Source: JADGRB01 sp963835825 (lineage in GTDB: Bacteria; Myxococcota_A; Polyangia; Fen-1088). Taken from it: DNA of 64,000 bases. The notes below the pieces were generated by a model. That model saw nothing but the letters and a program-made list of their open reading frames with translations. It had not been told where the DNA came from and made no database searches. Position numbers and translations under genes: made by a program. This document shows, piece after piece, positions 9,669 through 18,705 of this stretch (the first letter of the stretch is position 1; every line of letters begins with the position of its first letter). Where the stretch lies: the NCBI GenBank assembly GCA_963835825.1, contig CAWIGZ010000001.1, positions 2,046,001-2,110,000 of the forward strand, read 5' to 3'.

Positions 9669-11257
9669 CCGCGGCCGTTCGCACCTCCGTGCTCCTGCTC
9701 CTCGCCGGGTTGGCGGGCGCCTGCGCGACGCCCGCGGGGCCCAAACCGCCGGTGACCGCCGTTCCGCCCATCTCGCCGACGATTGTCGTGTCGGCCGCTC
9801 CGGCGCCGTCGACTCCGGTCCCCGAGCGACAGAGTCCGGACGCGCCCTTCCGGCAGCACGCCCCGGCCGCGACGGCCGAGCCGACGTTCACGCCGCCGCA
9901 CTGGAAGCGGTTCAAGCTGAAGAATGGGCTCGACGTTTTTCTCGTCGAGTTTCACGACCTTCCGCTGGTCGACTTCAACTTGATGGTGAAGGCCGGGGGC
10001 GCGGCCAATCCCGCCGACAAAGCGGGCCTGGCCGACCTGACCGCGCGCATGCTGGACGAGGGGACCAAGACCCGCGGCGCGATCGAGATCGCCGACCAGA
10101 TCGCCGCGCTCGGCGCCACGCTGTCGACCGGCGGCAGCTGGGACGCCTCCAACGTCAGCCTCTCGACCCTGACCCGCAACCTGGACCCGGCGCTGCAGAT
10201 CTTCGCGGACGTCGTCCAGCACCCCGCGTTCGACGACAAGGAGTTCGCGCGCGTGCGCGACAACCTCCTCACCGCCATCACCCGGCGCAAGGACAGCCCG
10301 CCCATGGTCGCCGGCCTGGCGCTGAGCCACCTGTTGTACGGCGCCAAGCACCCCTACGGCTGGCCGATCACCGGCACCGAGGCGTCGATCAAGAAGCTGA
10401 CCCCCGCCGACCTGCGCGCCTTCTACGGCGCCTACTACCACCCCAACAACGCCGCGCTGATCGTCGCCGGCGACACCACCGAAGCGGCGCTGCGCGGCAA
10501 GCTGGAGGCGGCATTCAAAGGCTGGCGCGGCAAACACGTGCCGGCGCGCCGGCTCCCCGCTCCGACGGGCGCCGCCTCCGAGACCAAGATCTTCCTCATC
10601 GACAAGGCCGGGGCGCCGCAATCGTCGATCCGGGTCGGCCTGGTCGGCATCGAGCGCCAGAGCCCCGACTATTTTCCCGTCACGGTGATGAACCTGATCC
10701 TGGGCGGCGGCTTTTACCGCCTGGACCTCAACCTCCGCGAGGGCAAAGGGTGGACCTACGGCGCGCGGTCCAGCTTCGACAGCCGCAAAACGCCCGGGCC
10801 GTTCGCGGCCGGGGGGGAGTTCGTCGCCCCCCACAGCGCCGACTCCGTTGCCGAGATCCTGAAAGAGCTGAACGGCATCCGCGACGGCGACGTCACGGAC
10901 GCCGAGCTCGGGCGCGCCAAGGCCCAGATCAACAAGTCGTTCCCCTCCCGATTCGCGACCCGCGCCAACGTCGCCGCCCAGCTCGCCGAGCTGGCGGTTT
11001 ACGGTTTTCCGGACAGCTACCTGGCCGACTACACGCGCAAGATCGCCGCCGTGACCAAGGACGACGTCCGGCGGGTGGCGCGCAAGTACCTCGACCCGTC
11101 GCACCTGACCATCGTGGTGGTCGGCGATCGCAAGTCGATCGAGGGGCCGCTCGCCAAGCTGGCGCCGGTCGAGGTTCGTGACCTCGACGGTGAGCCGGTG
11201 ACGGCCGGCGCGGCGGACACCCGCCCGGCCAACGGACCAGCGCACCCTCCGCAGTGA
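9665..11257 (+). CDS. M16 family peptidase-like lipoprotein, zinc site absent
   Basis: 530 residues. The N-terminus RTSVLLLLAGLAGAC is a lipoprotein signal, followed by a Pro/Ala-rich spacer to about residue 75. The M16 fold then begins at WKRFKLKNGLDVFLVEF. At the position of HxxEH the sequence reads LADLTARMLDEG, so both His residues and the Glu are missing. The rest of the fold is well kept (AYYHPNNAALIVAGD, YGARSSFDSRKTPGPF). This is the usual signature of the non-catalytic M16 partner, and translational coupling to the catalytic gene supports a heterodimer anchored to a membrane. Confidence 0.88.
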   Translation: MTAAVRTSVLLLLAGLAGACATPAGPKPPVTAVPPISPTIVVSAAPAPSTPVPERQSPDAPFRQHAPAATAEPTFTPPHWKRFKLKNGLDVFLVEFHDLPLVDFNLMVKAGGAANPADKAGLADLTARMLDEGTKTRGAIEIADQIAALGATLSTGGSWDASNVSLSTLTRNLDPALQIFADVVQHPAFDDKEFARVRDNLLTAITRRKDSPPMVAGLALSHLLYGAKHPYGWPITGTEASIKKLTPADLRAFYGAYYHPNNAALIVAGDTTEAALRGKLEAAFKGWRGKHVPARRLPAPTGAASETKIFLIDKAGAPQSSIRVGLVGIERQSPDYFPVTVMNLILGGGFYRLDLNLREGKGWTYGARSSFDSRKTPGPFAAGGEFVAPHSADSVAEILKELNGIRDGDVTDAELGRAKAQINKSFPSRFATRANVAAQLAELAVYGFPDSYLADYTRKIAAVTKDDVRRVARKYLDPSHLTIVVVGDRKSIEGPLAKLAPVEVRDLDGEPVTAGAADTRPANGPAHPPQ

Positions 11258-11620
11258 GCCTCGTCGATCGTTGCCGTCAGCGACGGAACCCGAGGCGCGG
11301 AAATGCCGAGCGGACGTGCACCCGCGACAGCATGCCCGTTACGCCGCTACAGCGTGCCCGTTACAGATGAGCACGGGGATCGCGAGAAGAAGATGACGTG
11401 GGAGGTAAAGTTTCCTGAAGTTTCCGACGTAATCATCCACGTTGGAGCCGCGGTCACTAGCTTGACACCCCAGGACATACCGATAAGATAGCGACCGCGT
11501 TACTTTACGCTCCCAGCAGCAAAGCCCCTCACAGGGCCGTTTTTCACCAAACCGCTTCCCCCAAACCACACCGAGAGTCGAATGCCGCGCATTCAATGCG
11601 CGCGCGCGAGGAGACACGAG
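11258..11620. other. Intergenic region holding the exb operon promoter
   Basis: About 360 bases without a convincing gene. The second half is less GC-rich than its surroundings. It contains two copies of GCCCGTTAC near 11340-11370, a direct repeat and a sigma-70-like promoter (separate entry), and an untranslated leader of about 125 bases. Confidence 0.5.
11408..11489 (+). promoter_or_regulatory. Sigma-70-like promoter with upstream direct repeat
   Basis: A perfect TTGACA at 11462-11467 is followed after 16 bases by TAAGAT at 11484-11489. Upstream, AAGTTTCC occurs twice (11408-11415 and 11418-11425), ten bases apart, which is one helical turn. That spacing suggests a regulator binding as a direct-repeat dimer. 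The promoter reads toward the exbB-like gene at 11621. Confidence 0.55.
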
Positions 11621-12259
11621 ATGCAAGGACTCGCCCAGTTCTTAGAGCAAGGTGGCACGCTGATGTACGTCAACCTGGTGGTGTCCATCATCACCTTGGC
11701 GTTCATCGTTGATCGAACCATCTTCTTCCTCGGCAAGGGGTCCGTGAACGCCAAGGCGTTCCTCGAGCAGATCCGGAAGCTGGTTCTGGCCAACAACATC
11801 GACCGCGCCGTCAAGCTCTGCTCGGCGACCGAGGCCCCGGTGGCCCAGGTGGCCCGCGCCGGCCTTCAGCGCGTTCACCGCGGCGAGATCGCCATCGCCC
11901 AGGCGATCGAAGAGACGCTCGTCGACGTGACGCCGCTCCTCAAGAAGCGCGTGCAGATCCTCTGGTCGGTCGCGAACATCGCCACCCTCGTCGGCCTCCT
12001 CGGGACCGTCATCGGCCTCATCCGGGCGTTCGGCGCCGTCGCGGCCGCCAAGCCGGAAGAGCGGTCGGCGCTGCTCGCCAAAGGTATCTCCGAGGCGCTC
12101 AACAACACCGCCATGGGTCTCAGCATCGCGGTCACCTGTATCATCGCCCACGCCATCCTCTCGTCGGCCTCGAAGAAGCAGGTCGGCGATCTGGAAGGCT
12201 TCGCGCTCAAGCTCGAGAACCTGCTGGCCGAGTCGGCTCAGGGCGGAGCGAAGGCCTAG
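11621..12259 (+). CDS. MotA/TolQ/ExbB proton channel family protein
   Basis: 212 residues from the ATG at 11621, chosen because GAGGAGA sits just upstream; an earlier in-frame ATG at 11582 lacks a ribosome site. Three membrane segments are visible: near residues 13-33 (TLMYVNLVVSIITLAFIVD), 115-140 (WSVANIATLVGLLGTVIGL) and 160-185. The GTVIGLIRAF motif is the conserved channel signature. With two ExbD/TolR proteins downstream it should form a proton-driven energiser. In myxobacteria such triples power gliding, outer-membrane transport or polysaccharide-associated machinery. Which applies here cannot be decided, since no TonB, TolB or Pal is adjacent. Confidence 0.88.
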   Translation: MQGLAQFLEQGGTLMYVNLVVSIITLAFIVDRTIFFLGKGSVNAKAFLEQIRKLVLANNIDRAVKLCSATEAPVAQVARAGLQRVHRGEIAIAQAIEETLVDVTPLLKKRVQILWSVANIATLVGLLGTVIGLIRAFGAVAAAKPEERSALLAKGISEALNNTAMGLSIAVTCIIAHAILSSASKKQVGDLEGFALKLENLLAESAQGGAKA

Positions 12260-12326
12260 TCCGACCAAGGGCAAGGGGGATCGACAGAATCTCACCTGAC
12301 TCACGGATGAAAGGGCCAAGCGTTCC

Positions 12327-12857
12327 ATGACGAGAAGCCAGGTCCGGGCGGCTTGCCGCCGCATGCGCGACCATGTCGAGGAGATCGAGGAAGAGGCAGG
12401 CGAGTTGAACCTTGTCCCCTACATGGACATCGTCACCAACATCATCATCTTCCTTCTCGCCTCGGTGGTGAATCAGGTCGCGCTCGGGAACATCAACGTC
12501 ACGGTCCCGACGATCTCCTCCGGCAGCGGCTCGTCCGCCGACCAGCCGCCGCCCGAGAAGCCGCCGCTCAACCTGACGGTCTCCGTCGGCGCCACCGGCT
12601 TCACGGTCGCCGCCTCGGGTGGTGTGCTGCCGATCATCCCGAAGCTGCCCAACGGCCAGTACGACTACCCAGCGTTGACGGCCAAGCTCAAGGAGATCAA
12701 GTCGAACCCGGACAACGCGACCGAGACCAAGGCCAACTTCAACGCCGACGCCAGCACGCCTTACGACGTCGTCATCGCCACGCTCGATGCCATGCGCCAG
12801 GAAGAAGACGGCAAGATTCTGTTCCCTGACGTCTCCTTCGCCGCGGGGATCCTCTAA
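12327..12857 (+). CDS. ExbD/TolR-type biopolymer transport protein 1
   Basis: 176 residues. A cytoplasmic acidic start (EEIEEEAGELN) leads into LVPYMDIVTNIIIFLLASVV, in which the Asp in the membrane segment is the proton-carrying residue of ExbD/TolR. A Ser/Pro-rich linker precedes a periplasmic domain ending KILFPDVSFAAGIL. The start at 12327 is uncertain because an internal ATG at 12363 is also possible and neither has a strong ribosome site. The stop overlaps the start of the next ExbD gene by one base (TAATG). Confidence 0.85.
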   Translation: MTRSQVRAACRRMRDHVEEIEEEAGELNLVPYMDIVTNIIIFLLASVVNQVALGNINVTVPTISSGSGSSADQPPPEKPPLNLTVSVGATGFTVAASGGVLPIIPKLPNGQYDYPALTAKLKEIKSNPDNATETKANFNADASTPYDVVIATLDAMRQEEDGKILFPDVSFAAGIL

Positions 12858-13414
12858 TGCCGATGGCCAACGAAGTCTCGCGGCTGGCGGGGAAGAAGGC
12901 GATCCGGTCGTACGCCCGGAAGCTCTCCGAGCCGGAGGTCATCAAAGACCTCAACATCACCCCGATGATGGACATGATGACCATCATCCTGGTGTTCTTG
13001 TTGAAGTCGTTCTCGTCCTCGACCTCGACCATCACGTTCGACCAGAACCTGCAAATTCCGAAGTCGATCACCCAGCTGAGACCGAAGCTGGCGGTCACCG
13101 TGACGGTGACCAAGAAGGTGCTGCTGGTCGAGGGCGACGGCATCGCGCCGATCAATCAGGGGCGCATCGACCCGGCGATGAAGCGCGACGGCGAGAACGG
13201 CTATTACATCACGCCGCTGGTCGACATCCTCGAGAAGCACGCCAAACGCGAGAAGAAGGTCGCCGAGCTGACCGGCCAGAAGTTCGAAGCGCAGCTCATG
13301 ATCGTCGCCGACCAGACGACCCCGTATCGGCTGCTCACGGAAATCATCTACTCGTGCGGCCAGGCGGGCTACGCCAACTACCGGCTGCTCGTCCTCAAAG
13401 CCAAGGGGGATTGA
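12857..13414 (+). CDS. ExbD/TolR-type biopolymer transport protein 2
   Basis: 185 residues. The membrane segment is LNITPMMDMMTIILVFLLKSF, which keeps the essential Asp. The periplasmic part includes the typical ExbD ending seen here as MIVADQTTPYRLLTEIIYSCGQAGY. Two non-identical ExbD proteins after one ExbB resemble the AglRQS arrangement of myxobacterial gliding motors and other Exb triples. The gene overlaps its upstream partner by one base and is followed five bases later by a strong hairpin. Confidence 0.85.
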   Translation: MPMANEVSRLAGKKAIRSYARKLSEPEVIKDLNITPMMDMMTIILVFLLKSFSSSTSTITFDQNLQIPKSITQLRPKLAVTVTVTKKVLLVEGDGIAPINQGRIDPAMKRDGENGYYITPLVDILEKHAKREKKVAELTGQKFEAQLMIVADQTTPYRLLTEIIYSCGQAGYANYRLLVLKAKGD

Positions 13415-13419
13415 GGGGC

Positions 13420-13440
13420 GGGAGGGGCTCTGCCCCTCCC
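13420..13440 (+). terminator. Hairpin after the exb operon
   Basis: GGGAGGGGC / GCCCCTCCC forms a 9-bp stem with loop TCT, starting five bases after the exbD2 stop. There is no T run, so it may act as a rho-assisted end or 3' stabiliser. Confidence 0.55.
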
Positions 13441-13500
13441 ACCGGCCCACCCCGGAACGACAAGAGCCGTACCCGGATCTTGCTCGGCCTGTAAGTCTCC

Positions 13501-13658
13501 GGCGGGCAAAGCCCGCCTGCGATCCACTGGCTCTTCGGTGAGGGCTCGCTCCGTCCATTGAGCCGATCCCAGTGCGCTCTCGGGGCGGCGGGTCCACTGG
13601 GTCTTCGGTGAGGGCTCGCTCCGTCCATTGGGGTCGATCCCGGTGCGCTCTCGGGCGG
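13501..13658 (+). repeat. Hairpin followed by two tandem copies of a 70-base unit
   Basis: GGCGGGC AAA GCCCGCC (13501-13517) forms a hairpin. It is followed by two copies of a unit beginning TCCACTGG and containing TCTTCGGTGAGGGCTCGCTC and CCGTCCATTG, at 13523-13588 and 13593-13658. The copies differ at only a few positions. The rest of the 13415-13741 gap holds no gene that I can support. Confidence 0.7.
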
Positions 13659-13741
13659 TGGGGAGACCTGGCGTCGGGGTTTGGAAACCGGGCTTTGGCG
13701 CTCTGGACTTCGCGGGGGGGATGGTTTAAACAGCCCGCGCG

Positions 13742-16204
<2,463 letters not shown>

Positions 16205-16302
16205 GCTAACCTGCCGGCACCGGCTGACGAACGAGAGCCGCCGGGATTCCCGCGCGCCTCACCAAGTCACAGAGGTCGGGCCGTCTCGCGGAGCCGGGGC
16301 CC

Positions 16303-17088
16303 TTAGGCCGCCCGGGCCCGCACGAACCGGAGCGCCGGCAGCACGAAGGGGACGGCGGCGGCCACCAGGAAGCAGATCGCCAGGTCGGGGCCCGCGACAC
16401 CCAGAAAACCGAAAGCGTGGGACGTCGCTGACCCCAGCAGGCTGCCGCCGAGCAACGCGACCACGGCCGACGTCGCGACCGCCAGCCAGCCCCAGGTTCG
16501 CAGCCGGACAAGCCCCGAAAGGCCGGTCGCGACGAGCGCCAGGGCCACCAGCGACAGCAACATCCCCTGCCCCGGCTCCTTCGGGCCGAGCGCCCAGAGG
16601 ATCAGGCTCGGCAGCGAGGCGGACGAGCGGGTGATGGTCTTGCGCAACCGGGCGACGCCCAGGTCGTCCATCTTGTAGCGCTGGCGCCAGCCCTCCTGGA
16701 GGTCGTACCGCGCGGCCATCGACTTGCCGGCCAGCGGCACGATGATCGCCGCGTGCAGCAGGCCATAGATCGCCAGCGCCGGATCCCAGCCGATCATCAC
16801 CATCGAGACGACGGCGACCATCAGGCCCGACCAGCCGAGCCCGGTGGCGAACCAGCGCCCCCAGAACCATTCGGCGACCACCGCGAAGAAGGCGACCATG
16901 TAGCAGGCCGACAGCGCCAGGAAGGTCGTCTCCCAACCCGGCAGCGGCACGTTGAACGCGATGAAGAAGTAGACGATCGCGAAGAAGCTGAGCGCCAGCC
17001 CCGAGACGGCCCGCCTCACGCGCTCGTACCCCAGCGCCCCCAGCTTCTCGGACAGTGCCCCAACCCCGGACGACAGATTCAAAGGCAT
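16303..17088 (-). CDS. Multi-pass membrane protein of unknown function
   Basis: 261 residues with about seven hydrophobic segments, including FFAIVYFFIAFNV, ACYMVAFFAVVAEWFW, GLMVAVVSMVMIG and several in the C-terminal half. A basic cytoplasmic loop (GWRQRYKMDDLGVARLRKTI) lies between the first and second groups. I recognise no family motif. It is transcribed divergently from the zinc-ribbon gene, and its 3' end faces the pyrophosphatase gene. Confidence 0.65.
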   Translation of the reverse strand: MPLNLSSGVGALSEKLGALGYERVRRAVSGLALSFFAIVYFFIAFNVPLPGWETTFLALSACYMVAFFAVVAEWFWGRWFATGLGWSGLMVAVVSMVMIGWDPALAIYGLLHAAIIVPLAGKSMAARYDLQEGWRQRYKMDDLGVARLRKTITRSSASLPSLILWALGPKEPGQGMLLSLVALALVATGLSGLVRLRTWGWLAVATSAVVALLGGSLLGSATSHAFGFLGVAGPDLAICFLVAAAVPFVLPALRFVRARAA

Positions 17089-17256
17089 GTCCCTATTATA
17101 GCGACGAGATGAGCGTTCCGCATCAGGCCCGCCGGCAGGGGTTCCCCCCGGTCCTCCGCAGGGGATGGCCCCCCCTCCTGCCCCCGGGCTTCCCTCGGCT
17201 TTGCTGATGGGTCCCCCCGCCCCCGCTCAGGACCCCATTGCAGTCCGCCCCCGGGC
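17089..17256. other. Divergent intergenic region, strongly C-rich on the plus strand
   Basis: 168 bases between divergent genes. It is a run of short C tracts (CCCCCC near 17146, 17170 and 17214) broken by GGGG blocks, giving clear purine/pyrimidine asymmetry. I see no gene and no convincing promoter. Confidence 0.4.
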
Positions 17257-18072
17257 GTGAGAAATAGACCGACCGTGGACGACGCCCCCACCCTGGACCA
17301 GCTCAAGGCCGAAATCACCGACGTGACGTTGCAGGTCCACCTGGCGGAGGAGCGCAAAGACGAGCGCGAGCTGGTGGCCGCGGCGCACGCCGGCGTGGAA
17401 CGACTGTCGCAGCGCTATCGCGCGCTGATTGGCTCGCTTTCACCCGGCGAGCAACTCAGCGTGGAGCGCGCGCTCGGACGCCGCGTGGTCGACCTCAAGC
17501 GGCTGGCGTCGCTGCTCCCCAAGGTTCCGGGGGCCTCCACGGGGAGCACGCCGGATCGCGCCGCCGGCGGCGGTGCGCCCGAGGGCCGCCGGATCACCGG
17601 CGTCTCCTGGACCCACGAGCGCGGCGCCCCCAAGGCGGCGCTGGGGGTCGGCGCCGACGTCGAATCCTGGTGCGGCCGATGTGGCGAGCTCACCACCCAC
17701 AGCATCGTGGCCATGGTCGGCAACGAGCCCAAGCAGGTCCTCTGTCAGGTCTGCGGCTCCCGCCACAGCCATCGGACCACGGCTGCCCGCCGCACGACGA
17801 CCGGGGCCAGCACGACGGGTACGGGCGAAGCAGAGGAGCGCGGGCGCCCCGTCGACCCGGAGGCCAAGCGCAAGGCGGCCGAGCTGCGGGCCCTCGCGGA
17901 AGAGCTGGCGGCCGCCCCCGAGGTGCGCCTGTTCGATCCCCGGGAGCGTTACAAGGCGGGCGAGGTCATCTCCCACCCCGAGTACGGCCGCGGCAAGATC
18001 CAGAACGTCCTGCGCTCGAGCCTGCTCGTCCGCTTCTCCGTCGGCGGCCTCAAGTCGCTGATGCTGCGCTAG
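17257..18072 (+). CDS. Zinc-ribbon protein with C-terminal Tudor-like domain
   Basis: 271 residues from a GTG start. Residues 1-100 are helical and charged. A four-cysteine ribbon follows: WCGRCGELTTHSIVAMVGN and then VLCQVCGSRHSHR. After a low-complexity linker and a basic helix, the protein ends RYKAGEVISHPEYGRGKIQNV and LLVRFSVGGLKSLMLR. This tail resembles the Tudor-like end of UvrD/PcrA helicases and CarD-type RNA polymerase-binding folds (V.HP.YG.G.I...V.F). I infer a nucleic-acid or RNA polymerase-associated role. No characterised relative is recognised. Confidence 0.65.
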   Translation: MRNRPTVDDAPTLDQLKAEITDVTLQVHLAEERKDERELVAAAHAGVERLSQRYRALIGSLSPGEQLSVERALGRRVVDLKRLASLLPKVPGASTGSTPDRAAGGGAPEGRRITGVSWTHERGAPKAALGVGADVESWCGRCGELTTHSIVAMVGNEPKQVLCQVCGSRHSHRTTAARRTTTGASTTGTGEAEERGRPVDPEAKRKAAELRALAEELAAAPEVRLFDPRERYKAGEVISHPEYGRGKIQNVLRSSLLVRFSVGGLKSLMLR

Positions 18073-18081
18073 CGAGCGGCA

Positions 18082-18125
18082 TGGTTCGCGACGCTCACCG
18101 TCGCCTCACGGCGACGCCCTCCTAG
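18082..18125 (+). repeat. 44-base intergenic repeat, copy A
   Basis: TGGTTCGCGACGCTCACCG and the rest of the unit, ending GCCCTCCTAG, recurs at 29438-29482 with few changes. It contains the stem CGTCGCC TCAC GGCGACG. It lies between the zinc-ribbon gene and the end of the minus-strand gene, covering that gene's stop codon. Confidence 0.65.
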
Positions 18126-18643
18126 CTTCCGCCCAGGGCGTCGAGCTCTTCCAGGAAGCGCTTCAGCAGTCCATCGACCATCAGGTTGCGGCTCGGGCCG
18201 TCGTAGCGACCGGCACGGTAGCCGCCCTGGGTCTCTTCGAACTTGGTGCGCGTCTCGGCGATCAGCGTCTTGCAGATCCCGACCTTGTCGGTGATCTCCT
18301 TGCGGTTCTTGAGGACGTAGCCACCGAGCGACATGGCGGCCGCGCCCGTCAAGATCACGCCCAGCGGACCGGAGAGCGCATAGCGCAAGCCAATCCGCAG
18401 CGCCACGACGCCCGCGGCCCCCAGCGCCGCCTTCTTGAGGCCGCTGCCGTCGCGGATCGAATCGGCCGCCATGGACGTCGCCTGCCCGGATGCGATCACC
18501 AGAGCGATGAAGGTCCCCCGGCGGCTCTTCCAGCCGCGATCGTAATAGTCCTTGATGACCTGTTTGAGAAACGCGTCGTAGTCGTCGAAGACCTCGGGGC
18601 CGAGGTCCACCTGCTTGGTCTTGCCTTCAGCCTCGGTCGCCAT
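18122..18643 (-). CDS. Hypothetical membrane-associated protein
   Basis: 173 residues from the ATG at 18643, chosen for the GGAGGG just upstream. A soluble N-terminus (DYDAFLKQVIKDYYDRGW) is followed by two Gly/Ala-rich hydrophobic stretches (GTFIALVIASGQATSMAAD and KKAALGAAGVVALRIGLRYA to GAAAMSLGGYVL). A charged C-terminal helix ends LLKRFLEELDALGGS. No family is recognised. The stop lies within a dispersed 44-base repeat. Confidence 0.6.
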   Translation of the reverse strand: MATEAEGKTKQVDLGPEVFDDYDAFLKQVIKDYYDRGWKSRRGTFIALVIASGQATSMAADSIRDGSGLKKAALGAAGVVALRIGLRYALSGPLGVILTGAAAMSLGGYVLKNRKEITDKVGICKTLIAETRTKFEETQGGYRAGRYDGPSRNLMVDGLLKRFLEELDALGGS

Positions 18644-18705
18644 GGGCGCCCTCCGTCGGTGGGTGTCTGTGGATCGTACCACGCTCGTGGGGGAGACTAC
18701 GGACG

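Noticed and set aside
11303..11491. Possible 62-residue gene upstream of the exb operon
   Set aside because: It has no ribosome site or family resemblance, and it covers the promoter and the direct repeat.
11582..11620. Earlier ATG for the exbB-like gene
   Set aside because: The added Arg-rich residues are foreign to the family, and GAGGAGA precedes the ATG at 11621.
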